Assembly (NCBI GenBank): GCA_045649825.1
Contig: JAZRQO010000026.1
Coordinates: 1 to 64,000 of the forward strand
Origin: RGIG9115 sp045649825
Lineage (GTDB): Bacteria > Bacillota > Clostridia > UBA1381
Length of the DNA: 64,000 nucleotides
Direction of reading: 5' to 3'
The translations under genes and the position numbers were made by a program. The notes beneath the pieces are model-generated. The model saw only the letters and a list, made by a program, of their open reading frames with translations. It searched no databases and had not been told where the DNA came from. Positions 56,274 through 64,000 of this stretch are shown piece after piece. Positions within the stretch are counted from its first letter, which is position 1. Each line of letters starts with the position of its first letter.

Positions 56274-58562
56274 ATGAAACTAAAAAAACGAACAGCACTG
56301 CTTTCAGTTTTACTTGTAGCAGTTTTAAATATAAATGCTTTTGCCTCTGTTCTGGGCGAACTTACAGGCGGAAATCGAATTACAATGACGGATGATGCAG
56401 AGTTTTACCATTATACTTACGGTACAGATACAACTGTTCAGAGCGAGTATTACGTTGAATATAAGCCAAATTCGGATGTAATTCCTATAATGGTTAACGG
56501 TGAGGAAATTTACGGAAAACGAACAATAACTCAAGCCGCACAGTATATGAAAGACAATGGAATGAAACCGCTTATTGGAATAAATGCAGATTATTTTTCC
56601 TATCAGACGGGAATTCCTATGGGGCATACCGTAATAGACGGCGAGCTTGTAACCTCCGATACAACGGGTCAGAATGCCATAGGCTTTAATGATGACGGAA
56701 CGGGATTTATTTCCTGGCTGGAAATACAGAGCAGATTTATTACCTACACAGGCGAAGAAATGATGCTGGACTGCATAAACAAATGGTGTCAGCCAACAAT
56801 CAGTACGTCGTATCTTCTTACCGATAAATTCGGAAAATCAACAAAAACATCAGGTAACTGCAAATTTATTATATTCTCCGTTGTAGACGGAAAGCTTGCA
56901 ATCGGCAAAAGTATTTTCCTGAAGGTGGAAGAGAAGTTTGATTACGACGGAGATATTGCCATACCCGACGGAAAGCTTGTCCTTGTTATGACTAACACTT
57001 ATGGCGACCAATCAAAGCTTGAATTTATGGACAGCTTGCAAGTCGGTCAGGAGCTTGAGCTTAAAACGGAGTCGGTGTACGATAAAGAGAAATGGGCATC
57101 GGCAAAGCATGGAATGGGTTCTGTAGGTGGAAGACTTATTGAAAACGGGAAGGTTTATACAAACTTTGAGGCAGGCACAGCTCCCAGAACGGCAGTGGGA
57201 ATTAAGCCCGACGGAAATATTGTTTTTTATGTAATAGACGGCCGTCAGCCTGGGGTAAGTACGGGAGTTCAGATAAAAACTCTTGCAAAACGTATGAGCG
57301 AGCTTGGCTGTGCAGATGCTATAAATCTTGACGGTGGTGGGTCAACGGCCATTGCGGGAGTATTTCCCGGAAGTGATGAATTTACCGTTGTAAACAGTCC
57401 TTCAGAGGGAACGCTTAGAAAATGTGCCAATTATATATTCTTGAAAGATTTAAGGAAAAATGCGGCTCCTTCGTATAAATTTGATGTAAATGTATCATCC
57501 AACCGAAGATTTCTCGCGGGTTACACGGAAGAGCTTGACATCCGTTCCGTAACCGACGGTGAGGGTAATAGTATAGACGTAGCAACCGTTTCGAAGTTTG
57601 TGGATAATCCTGACGGCAGTGCTATTACAATAACAGGCAACACTGTAAAAGCTGACGGTAACGGAGTTGGGTATGTAACGCTGTCGGCAGGGAGCTCAAA
57701 ACATCATATTCCGTACACGGTTCATAAAACTCCTACCAAAATTTCAGCTTTTACAAATGGCGGGGAGATTTCGGAACTTAAGCTTATAAAAGGCAGTGAT
57801 GAAGTATTTGATATTGATGCCCGTGCATTCGTTCACGGAAAAGAGCTTAACTCTGACGATTCCTGCTATAGCTGGAGCTGTGACAAAAATATAGGCTATA
57901 TTGATAAAAACGGAATGTTTGTTCCCGACACGGGAGAAATAAAAAACGGGTATATTTATATAAAAGCCGGAACGAAAACTCAAAAAATACCCGTTAGCGT
58001 TGAAAGCCCATCCATATTTGCAGATATGGATTTTCACTGGGGAAAGGAATACGCAAACGAGCTTTACCATATGGGTATAGTAACCGGTGAGAATAAAGAC
58101 GGAGTGACGGTGTTCCGACCTGAAAGTCATATAACAAGAGGGGAATTTGCAGTAATGGCGGCAAGGTATATGGGACTTGATTTAGCAAACTATGAAAAAT
58201 ATAAGTTCCTCGATTATGACGAAATTCCCGATTGGCAGAAGCCCTATGCCAATGCAGTAGCGGCAGAGGGGATAATATCAGGTAAGCAAGCGGACTTTGG
58301 AGTAACCTTTTCGGGAAATGATAAAATAACACGTGCCGAAGCAATGACAATTCTCTTCCGCACCAGCAAGAAGAATTTTCACTTTGCAGACGTTAATTTT
58401 AAAGATAGCTATAAAATTCCCGACTATGCTGAAAAAGCAGTGAACACCCTTGTGGGGCTTGGAATAGTGAACGGCTATGAAGATGAAACACTAAAACCTC
58501 TTGGGAATGTAACAAGAGCAGAAAGTGCAAAAATTATACAGGGATGTATAGGAGTGTTATAA
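56274..58562 (+). CDS. SLH-anchored phosphodiester glycosidase (NAGPA domain)
   Basis: 762-aa exported protein. Signal peptide 1-25 (LLSVLLVAVLNINAFAS). Residues about 60-390 form a NAGPA/DUF2233 phosphodiester glycosidase domain (GINADYFSYQTGIPMGHTVI, APRTAVGIKPDGNIVFYVIDG, AINLDGGGSTAIAG), which removes sugars from phosphodiester-linked glycans such as teichoic acids or bacterial exopolysaccharide. Two Ig-like regions follow (400-575). Three SLH repeats close the protein (FADMDFHWGKEYANELYHMG, FLDYDEIPDWQKPYANAVAA, FKDSYKIPDYAEKAVNTLVG) and attach it to pyruvylated wall polymer. Ribosome-binding site AAGGAGGG. Confidence 0.9.
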   Translation: MKLKKRTALLSVLLVAVLNINAFASVLGELTGGNRITMTDDAEFYHYTYGTDTTVQSEYYVEYKPNSDVIPIMVNGEEIYGKRTITQAAQYMKDNGMKPLIGINADYFSYQTGIPMGHTVIDGELVTSDTTGQNAIGFNDDGTGFISWLEIQSRFITYTGEEMMLDCINKWCQPTISTSYLLTDKFGKSTKTSGNCKFIIFSVVDGKLAIGKSIFLKVEEKFDYDGDIAIPDGKLVLVMTNTYGDQSKLEFMDSLQVGQELELKTESVYDKEKWASAKHGMGSVGGRLIENGKVYTNFEAGTAPRTAVGIKPDGNIVFYVIDGRQPGVSTGVQIKTLAKRMSELGCADAINLDGGGSTAIAGVFPGSDEFTVVNSPSEGTLRKCANYIFLKDLRKNAAPSYKFDVNVSSNRRFLAGYTEELDIRSVTDGEGNSIDVATVSKFVDNPDGSAITITGNTVKADGNGVGYVTLSAGSSKHHIPYTVHKTPTKISAFTNGGEISELKLIKGSDEVFDIDARAFVHGKELNSDDSCYSWSCDKNIGYIDKNGMFVPDTGEIKNGYIYIKAGTKTQKIPVSVESPSIFADMDFHWGKEYANELYHMGIVTGENKDGVTVFRPESHITRGEFAVMAARYMGLDLANYEKYKFLDYDEIPDWQKPYANAVAAEGIISGKQADFGVTFSGNDKITRAEAMTILFRTSKKNFHFADVNFKDSYKIPDYAEKAVNTLVGLGIVNGYEDETLKPLGNVTRAESAKIIQGCIGVL

Positions 58563-58640
58563 GCTTAAAGCCGAACCAATCTGATACAATCAGGCTGGTT
58601 CGGTTTTATTGTATGGAATAAATAAATTTCAAAAAAGCTA

Positions 58641-58669
58641 TTGACAAATCGCAGTGTGGGTGGTATAAT
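58641..58669 (+). promoter_or_regulatory. T-box/trpB promoter
   Basis: TTGACA (58641-58646)-N17-TATAAT (58664-58669): perfect consensus. Confidence 0.93.
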
Positions 58670-58697
58670 ATCCACATCTTGAATATTTTTAAACCGT

Positions 58698-58950
58698 TGA
58701 GGCAGAAAAAAGTCGGAGCAGGTCTTTATGAGCGAGTGGATTACGGTGTGAGTTCCACAAAGGCTTACCGAGTAATATGGGCTGTCGAGGGCGGCGTCAA
58801 ATGCGTCGACGTAAGGCTTGCGTTATAAGCCGGGAGTATGATGGTACTTCGCCAAAGGGCACGGCTTTCCCGTGAATCAAGGTGGCACCGCGGATATAAA
58901 TTGTTATGTTCGTCCTTGACAGATTGATTATTTCTGTCGGGGACGTTTTT
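58698..58950 (+). promoter_or_regulatory. T-box leader, probably tRNA-Trp specific
   Basis: The conserved T-box AAGGTGGCACCGCGG is at 58879-58893. Stem I can form from GGCAG (58701-58705) with CTGTC (58782-58786). A TGG triplet at 58778-58780 sits where the specifier codon is expected, matching Trp. The antiterminator bulge TGGC would pair with a tRNA ending GCCA, and bacterial tRNA-Trp has G as discriminator. The competing terminator CGTCCTTGACAGA / TCTGTCGGGGACG plus TTTTT closes the leader. Uncharged tRNA-Trp would switch trpB on. Confidence 0.92.
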
Positions 58951-59060
58951 GTTTCCCGATAAAGTAAAGGGAGTAGACGTAATGGTAATATTAAAGCGGC
59001 GATGGCGTAGTATAAATAATTAAAATATATAAAAGGAAATTTTGAAAGGAAGATTAAAAA

Positions 59061-60278
59061 ATGAATTATAACGGTACAGAATTTGATACATATTTTAAAA
59101 ATTATCCCGATAAAAACGGATACTTCGGAAAATACGGCGGTGCATATGTGCCTGAGAACCTTCAAAAGGCAATGGTGGAAATAACAGAAGCTTACTACAC
59201 CATTTGTAAGTCAAGTAAGTTTGTAAGTGAACTCAGACGTATTCGCAGAGAGTTCCAGGGCAGACCGACACCTATTTCTCATCTTGAAAGGCTTTCGGAA
59301 TCACTTGGAAATGTTCAGCTCTACGTAAAACGTGAAGACCTTAACCACACAGGTGCGCATAAGCTCAATCACTGTATGGGCGAAGCACTCCTTGCAAAGT
59401 ATATGGGTAAGAAAAAGGTGCTTGCCGAAACAGGTGCAGGTCAGCACGGTGTTGCCCTTGCAACTGCGGCAGCATATTTCGGTCTTGAATGTGATATTTA
59501 TATGGGTGCGGTTGATATTAAAAAGCAGGCTCCCAATGTTGCACGTATGAAAATTCTTGGTGCAAACGTGGTTGAAGTAACAGACGGTCACGCAACAATG
59601 AAGGAAGCAGTTGATGCCGCATTTGAAGCATACAGCAGAGAGTATAAAGACAGTATTTACTGCATCGGCTCAGTAGTAGGTCCTCATCCGTTCCCAATGA
59701 TGGTGCGTGATTTCCAGAGTGTTGTTGGAATAGAGGCAAGAGAGCAGTTCTTAAACCTTACAGGTGAGCTCCCCGATGCGGTAGTTGCCTGTGTGGGCGG
59801 CGGCTCAAATGCTATGGGTATATTCTCAGGCTTCCTCAACGACCCTGTTGATATTTACGGTGTAGAGCCTTTAGGACGAGGCACAGCTCTTGGCGACCAT
59901 GCCGCAAGCCTTGCTTACGGTGAGGAAGGAGTTATGCACGGCTTTAACAGTATTATGCTTAAAGACGAAAATGGTGAGCCTGCTCCTGTTTATTCAGTAG
60001 CAAGCGGACTTGACTATCCATCAAGCGGACCTGAACACGCATTCCTTCACGATGTCGGCAGAATCAAGTACGACGTAATAAATGACGACGAAACAATCGA
60101 TGCATTCTTCAAGCTTTCAAGGCTTGAGGGTATAATCCCCGCAATTGAAAGCGCTCACGCTGTAGCTTACGGAATGAAGCTCGCAAAAGAAATGGGCAGA
60201 GGGTCAGTTCTTATTAACCTCTCAGGCAGAGGCGATAAGGATATGGACTACGTAATGGAGAATTACGGAATAAGATGA
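59061..60278 (+). CDS. trpB: Tryptophan synthase beta chain (solitary)
   Basis: PLP enzyme joining indole and serine to make tryptophan. The PLP lysine is Lys101 in NHTGAHKLNH; other motifs are LAETGAGQHGVALATAAAYFG and VACVGGGSNAMGIFSGF. At 405 aa it is of TrpB1 length, but HKLNHCMGEA replaces the usual HKINNALGQA, marking a sub-branch. No trpA or other trp gene is adjacent, so it may salvage free indole. Control by a Trp-type T-box supports the assignment. Confidence 0.95.
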   Translation: MNYNGTEFDTYFKNYPDKNGYFGKYGGAYVPENLQKAMVEITEAYYTICKSSKFVSELRRIRREFQGRPTPISHLERLSESLGNVQLYVKREDLNHTGAHKLNHCMGEALLAKYMGKKKVLAETGAGQHGVALATAAAYFGLECDIYMGAVDIKKQAPNVARMKILGANVVEVTDGHATMKEAVDAAFEAYSREYKDSIYCIGSVVGPHPFPMMVRDFQSVVGIEAREQFLNLTGELPDAVVACVGGGSNAMGIFSGFLNDPVDIYGVEPLGRGTALGDHAASLAYGEEGVMHGFNSIMLKDENGEPAPVYSVASGLDYPSSGPEHAFLHDVGRIKYDVINDDETIDAFFKLSRLEGIIPAIESAHAVAYGMKLAKEMGRGSVLINLSGRGDKDMDYVMENYGIR

Positions 60279-60320
60279 TAACAAAAAGAAGCGATGTGCT
60301 ACATCGCTTCTTTTTGTTAT
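60278..60320. terminator. Bidirectional terminator exactly filling the trpB/Na-Pi gap
   Basis: 20-bp perfect stem (60278-60297 with 60301-60320, core AAGAAGCGATGT / ACATCGCTTCTT), loop GCT. It includes the last base of one stop codon and the first base of the convergent one. Confidence 0.95.
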
Positions 60321-62062
60321 TACAATGCATATTTCTCTGAAAAATAATCAAACTTTGACTTGAAGTATACATTGTCAGCCTTCATATCACGAACAGACTG
60401 ATGAATATTCATATTATTCTCTGATGCGTCTATTACGCAGGCGGCAATGGTGGAGCAGTGGTCTGCAGTTCTTTCCAGATTTGTAATCAAATCAGCCCAT
60501 ATAAATCCTGCCTCAATTGAACAGGTTCCGTCTTTTAAACGTCTGATATGGCAATCACGGAGCTTTGCTTTTAATCCGTCAACGACCTGCTCTAAGGGCT
60601 CTACATCACGGGCATATTGCAGATTGTTGTTCGTAAATGCTATATACGACATTGTGAGTATTTCAGATACTGCACTGCATAGAACTCCAAGTTCTTTTCT
60701 TGCATCGGGAGTAAACACAATCTCTTTCTCTTTGAGTTCTTCGGCAGATTCCAGTATATTAATGCCGTGGTCCGAAATTCTTTCAAAATCACCGATTACC
60801 TTCAAAAGCTTTGAAACCTCTGAGCTGTCACTGTCACTGATTTGGTGTCTGCTTAGCTTTACTAAATATGTTCCTAATATATCTTCATAATGGTCTGCTT
60901 TTTCCTCGGAGGTACGAATTTCCTCTGCCACATCGGGATTATACTCCCCAAGCATATTCAAGCTGTTTTTCAATGCTGTAACTGCATACTCTGCCATTTC
61001 GCAAACAAGCTTGTTACAGCGCTCTAATGCAATGGGAGGAGTTATAAGAAGTCTTTCGTCAAGCTCTGCAATTTCCTCTTTTTTGTTTGTATCGGGTACA
61101 AGCTTTATAGCTAATTTTTCAAGCAGAGAGGACATAGGCAGCAGAAGTAAGGTGCAAGCGATATTAAATAATGAGTGTGAAACTGCAATCCCAAGATATG
61201 AAGCAGATATATTCAGAATTGCAGGCTTAAATATCGCAGATATTAAACTAAATACCGAAAGCCATATAATTGTTCCTAAAGCGTTAAATGATAAGTGAAC
61301 AATAGCTGCACGCTTAGCGTTTTTATTAGTCCCGAAGGATGAAAGAAGTGCAGTAACGCAAGTGCCTATATTCTGTCCCATGATTATGGGAACTGCAGCA
61401 CCGTAGGAAACCTGCCCTGTTACGGAAAGAGCTTGCAGAATACCAACGGATGCAGAACTAGACTGAATAATGGCGGTAAGAACAGCACCTGCGAGAACGC
61501 CTAGAATGGGGTTTTTGAACATAATAAATAAGTTTTGAAAAGCAGGTATATCAGCCAGCCCTGAAACTGCAGATGACATTGTGTCCATACCGAACATAAG
61601 AGTTGCAAATCCAAGTAAAATTGTACCTGTATCCTTTTTCTTGCTTGATTTGCCCATCATTAAAAGAGCTGTGCCAATTAGAGCAAGAACAGGAGTAAAT
61701 GATGTGGGCTTTAATAGCTGCACAAACATATTATCGCTGGATATTCCGCCAAGGCTCAATATCCAGGCTGTTACTGTTGTTCCGATATTAGCACCCATTA
61801 TAACGCCGATGGATTGTTTGAGTGTTAATATACCCGAGTTTACAAAGCCGACCACCATAACAGTTGTTGCAGATGAGCTTTGAATAACCGCAGTTACTCC
61901 AAGTCCTGTCAGAAATCCGGCTAATTTATTTTGTGTAAGCTTTGCAAGCAATTTTTTTAAACTTCCGCCTGCCCGTCGTTCAAGGGCATCCCCCATTACA
62001 TTCATTCCGAAAAGGAAAAGGCATAATCCGCCAATCAAAGTTAATACATCAAATACAGACAT
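60320..62062 (-). CDS. Na/Pi cotransporter family protein with PhoU-like domain
   Basis: 580-aa membrane protein of the NptA/YjbB family. Two Na/Pi-cotransporter repeats carry the QSSSATTVMVVGFVNSG and QSSSASVGILQALSVTG motifs, with about nine helices over residues 1-310. A cytosolic PhoU-like helical domain follows (350-560). It moves inorganic phosphate with sodium; E. coli YjbB exports phosphate, so direction is open. ATG follows GAGGTGTG; a GTG two codons earlier lies in that site. A Pho-box-like promoter precedes it. Confidence 0.9.
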   Translation of the reverse strand: MSVFDVLTLIGGLCLFLFGMNVMGDALERRAGGSLKKLLAKLTQNKLAGFLTGLGVTAVIQSSSATTVMVVGFVNSGILTLKQSIGVIMGANIGTTVTAWILSLGGISSDNMFVQLLKPTSFTPVLALIGTALLMMGKSSKKKDTGTILLGFATLMFGMDTMSSAVSGLADIPAFQNLFIMFKNPILGVLAGAVLTAIIQSSSASVGILQALSVTGQVSYGAAVPIIMGQNIGTCVTALLSSFGTNKNAKRAAIVHLSFNALGTIIWLSVFSLISAIFKPAILNISASYLGIAVSHSLFNIACTLLLLPMSSLLEKLAIKLVPDTNKKEEIAELDERLLITPPIALERCNKLVCEMAEYAVTALKNSLNMLGEYNPDVAEEIRTSEEKADHYEDILGTYLVKLSRHQISDSDSSEVSKLLKVIGDFERISDHGINILESAEELKEKEIVFTPDARKELGVLCSAVSEILTMSYIAFTNNNLQYARDVEPLEQVVDGLKAKLRDCHIRRLKDGTCSIEAGFIWADLITNLERTADHCSTIAACVIDASENNMNIHQSVRDMKADNVYFKSKFDYFSEKYAL

Positions 62063-62138
62063 AAGCACACCTCATTAAGTATAATTTAGCGTTTGAAATC
62101 TAAAGTACCCATTATTTATCATTTCAACACCGTTTAGA

Positions 62139-62174
62139 ATTATACATTAAATTTGGTTAAGATGCGGTTAAGAT
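62139..62174 (-). promoter_or_regulatory. Na/Pi transporter promoter with Pho-box-like direct repeats
   Basis: On the minus strand TATAAT (62139-62144) has no good -35; instead two TTAACC hexamers 11 bp apart (62166-62171 and 62155-62160), part of a longer ATCTTAACC repeat, occupy that position. This matches the geometry of PhoP/OmpR-type activator sites. Confidence 0.6.
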
Positions 62175-62183
62175 TAATTTTTG

Positions 62184-62891
62184 TTAATCTCTTTCACACA
62201 TACGGTATCCAACCCCAAGGTCATTTACTATATAACTACTTTGTCCCGGCTTTGCTCCGAATTTTTTTCGTATGTTTGCCATATTTACCTGCAGCTTTTT
62301 GGTACTATTTAAATCGTTATATCCCCAAATATCACGGATTATAGCTGAATAAGTCATAACCTTTCCTGAATGTTCGGAAAGAAAGGCAACTATATTGTAT
62401 TCTGTTTGAGTAAGCTTTATTTCTTCTTTGTCAATAAACACACGTCTTGCATCATAGTCGATTTCAAGTCCGCCTGATTTGAATTTGCCTCCGGGCAATT
62501 TGCCATCGTTGGTGCTATGTCTGGAAATTCTAAGTGCGGAACGGACTCTTGCAACAAGCTCTGCTGAACTGAAGGGCTTGGTTACATAGTCGTTTGCACC
62601 TCTGTCCAAGGCCTCTACTTTATCCCTCTCATCCGTTCTTGCAGATAATACTATAATCGGTGTTAAAGAGTCATTTCTGACTTTTCTCAAAAATGTCATT
62701 CCGTCGTGGTCGGGCAAGCCAAGATCCAGTAATACAAGATCAGGTCTGTGGGATGAAAAAAGCATACTTCCGCTTTCACATGTTTTTGCGGAGATAACAT
62801 GATAACCGTTTGTTTCGAGAAGAGCTTTAAGCAGGTTGTTTATATTATCTTCATCTTCAATTATGAGGATTTTATATTTATTATTATGCAT
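62184..62891 (-). CDS. kdpE: OmpR-type response regulator, KdpE-like
   Basis: 235-aa DNA-binding response regulator. The receiver (1-120) has the acidic pair EDED, phospho-Asp56 in VLLDLGLPDHDG, VLSAR and KPF, so it is canonical. The winged-helix domain (about 140-232) contains KLTQTEYNIVAFLSEHSGKVMTYSAIIRDIWG. Its start overlaps the kinase gene by 8 nt. Similarity of the pair to KdpDE suggests control by K+ or, given the neighbour, perhaps phosphate-linked transport. No kdpFABC genes are in the window. Confidence 0.88.
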   Translation of the reverse strand: MHNNKYKILIIEDEDNINNLLKALLETNGYHVISAKTCESGSMLFSSHRPDLVLLDLGLPDHDGMTFLRKVRNDSLTPIIVLSARTDERDKVEALDRGANDYVTKPFSSAELVARVRSALRISRHSTNDGKLPGGKFKSGGLEIDYDARRVFIDKEEIKLTQTEYNIVAFLSEHSGKVMTYSAIIRDIWGYNDLNSTKKLQVNMANIRKKFGAKPGQSSYIVNDLGVGYRMCERD

Positions 62892-63945
62892 GGTCTTTAT
62901 CCTCCAAATCTAATGCGAAACTAAACACACATCCGCCACCCTTTGTGTTTATTGCTTTTATGTCGCCGCCGTGTGCTTTAATAATGGAAGCACAAACTGA
63001 AAGCCCTATTCCTGCGTTGTTTTTTCTACCATCAGCCATATCTGGTTCGGTTGTGTATACACCGCTGAATATGTTTTTCAATTTTTGTTCGGGTATGCCG
63101 CAGCCGTTGTCTTTTATTTCGAAAATCGCTTTGTTTTGTGTGAGGATAATTCTAAGAGTAAGGGATGTCATGCCAAAGGCGTGCTGAACTGCATTTTCAA
63201 GAATGTTCAGTATAACCTGTTCAATAAGCAGGGCATCCATAGGCACGTAGATAAATTCGTCGGGAATATCCACTTCAACAGCTTGTTCAGGGTATCTTTT
63301 TGCAAATTTAAGAAGAACAGAGTCTACAAGCTCGTCAAGTACGGTTTCTGTTTTTATTATTTTAACATTACCGCTATCGAGCTTTGTAATTGATAACAGG
63401 TTTTCCACCATCCGATAAAGCCACTGTGAATCCTCACTTATGCCGCAAAGCATATTTTTACGTTGTTCGTCACTGAAACTGTCATAGTTTTCATAAAGTG
63501 CGGAACTTGAACTGTAAATTGTTGTAAGGGGAGTTCTCAAATCATGGGAAACGGCTCTTAACAGATTGGCACGCATTTTTTCTATATCACGTTCGGCTTT
63601 TACGGCTTCGTGATGTTTCACTTTTGTAGTCAAACTGCATGTTATCAATGTGACAATCAATAGAATTATTGCAGACACGATATTTTCGGTAATGGTGAAG
63701 TCGAATTTAAAAAAAGGGAAATCAAATGCGAAATTTACGGCTAATACACTTATAAGTGCAGATATTATGCCGTATATATATCCAGGTGTGATTACGGATA
63801 TAAGAAAAGCACCAAGCACAAAAATAGCAGATGCAAATGCATTATTATTAAATATGTGCTGAAGTGTGAAGCATAAACCAAAGCACAGGCAAAGAATTGC
63901 CAAGGCAATCAATATGTATTTGAAATTTTCAGATAATTTCTTCAT
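62884..63945 (-). CDS. kdpD: Sensor histidine kinase with DUF4118, truncated KdpD-like
   Basis: 353-aa membrane kinase. Four membrane helices near the N-terminus (about 10-29, 36-57, 60-75, 88-105) match the KdpD DUF4118 sensor, then the H-box AVSHDLRTPLTTIYSSS with His134 and the ATP domain (EQVILNILENAVQHA, IKDNGCGIP, NAGIGLSVCASIIKAHGG). It lacks the ~400-residue cytosolic KdpD/USP part of E. coli KdpD. It overlaps the response regulator gene. The ATG follows GGAGAG; upstream control lies partly beyond the window. Confidence 0.88.
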   Translation of the reverse strand: MKKLSENFKYILIALAILCLCFGLCFTLQHIFNNNAFASAIFVLGAFLISVITPGYIYGIISALISVLAVNFAFDFPFFKFDFTITENIVSAIILLIVTLITCSLTTKVKHHEAVKAERDIEKMRANLLRAVSHDLRTPLTTIYSSSSALYENYDSFSDEQRKNMLCGISEDSQWLYRMVENLLSITKLDSGNVKIIKTETVLDELVDSVLLKFAKRYPEQAVEVDIPDEFIYVPMDALLIEQVILNILENAVQHAFGMTSLTLRIILTQNKAIFEIKDNGCGIPEQKLKNIFSGVYTTEPDMADGRKNNAGIGLSVCASIIKAHGGDIKAINTKGGGCVFSFALDLEDKDHA

Positions 63946-64000
63946 AATGCTCTCCGTAGTAAATTGTTATACTTTTCATTATATCATGTATACGGCTAAG

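Larger units (their letters stand above)
58563..59060 (+). promoter_or_regulatory. Gene-free trpB upstream region
   Basis: No coding frame is supported. The region holds a weak hairpin after the glycosidase gene (GAACCA...TGGTTC, 58573-58602, followed by GGTTTTATTG, a plausible terminator), the trpB promoter, the T-box leader and its terminator, then about 110 nt of plain leader up to the trpB ribosome-binding site GAAAGGAAG. Confidence 0.75.

Noticed and set aside
62184..63945. Complete kdp potassium uptake system
   Set aside because: Only a regulator pair is present; no kdpFABC in the window and the kinase lacks the KdpD cytosolic half.

Overview
The window looks like a chromosomal core segment from an anaerobic, endospore-forming Clostridia-type Firmicute, moderately AT-rich, plausibly a gut or rumen Oscillospirales/Clostridiales relative; the species cannot be named. 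The evidence is spoIIR, the sleB-ypeB germination pair, the hprK-murB-rapZ-whiA-dnaE-pfkA cluster, ricT, hemZ, the ylxM-ffh-rpsP-khpA-rimM-trmD operon, a T-box leader, SLH and copper-amine-oxidase-N wall proteins, and a sodium-pumping oxaloacetate decarboxylase. I saw no rRNA, tRNA, insertion sequence, prophage or CRISPR array.

Layout. 1-8.6 kb (minus strand): asnB, the sleB-ypeB spore cortex-lysis pair, a murA-WalJ/YycJ-like hydrolase-rlmH-radA operon, and rpmB. 8.9-17.3 kb (plus): hprK-murB-rapZ-whiA-dnaE, then a small DUF2007-like gene and pfkA. 17.4-22.9 kb: a hydroxyacid dehydrogenase overlapping proB-proA, two unrecognised genes, ricT and a 2[4Fe-4S] ferredoxin. 23-24.2 kb: an AT-rich Fic gene that carries its own promoter and an exact copy of the ferredoxin terminator, the clearest accessory insertion. 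24.3-30.8 kb: a Gfo/Idh oxidoreductase, an unrecognised protein with the same motif at both ends, a small alarmone synthetase, and a hemZ-dnaC-like-SLOG-comF operon. 31-36.8 kb: an atypical response regulator, infC-rpmI-rplT behind an attenuator leader, an HD protein, ftsH and a secreted wall protein. 36.8-44 kb: aldose-1-epimerase-like protein, citrate synthase, ROK sugar kinase, and the four-gene oxaloacetate decarboxylase sodium pump. 44-50.9 kb: gtrA, spoIIR, a YtxH-like gene, a DUF1015 gene, secG-secD-secF, dUTPase and a ZIP transporter. 51-54.7 kb: the SRP/ribosome-maturation operon. 54.7-64 kb: ACT protein, LRR/CuAO protein, SLH-anchored glycosidase, T-box-controlled solitary trpB, Na/Pi transporter and a KdpDE-like two-component system.

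Functional themes are translation and secretion (L28, IF3, L35, L20, S16, SRP, SecDFG, RimM, TrmD), carbon control and glycolysis (HprK, RapZ, PfkA, ROK kinase), the citrate/oxaloacetate node coupled to sodium export, sporulation and germination, and stress signalling (RelQ-like synthetase, Fic, two-component systems).

The most interesting signals are regulatory. A sigma-F-type promoter for spoIIR lies inside the gtrA terminator hairpin, whose 3' arm is also the spoIIR ribosome-binding site. A strong promoter drives a self-contained roughly 63-72 nt hairpin RNA candidate at 45174-45245. infC appears to start at AUA behind an L20-type attenuator. The Fic gene is bracketed by 38-bp identical terminators. 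A Pho-box-like direct repeat replaces the -35 of the Na/Pi transporter promoter. A long structured leader precedes the sodium-pump operon. All coordinates and motifs were read by eye; family names come from recognising conserved motifs, without database searches.
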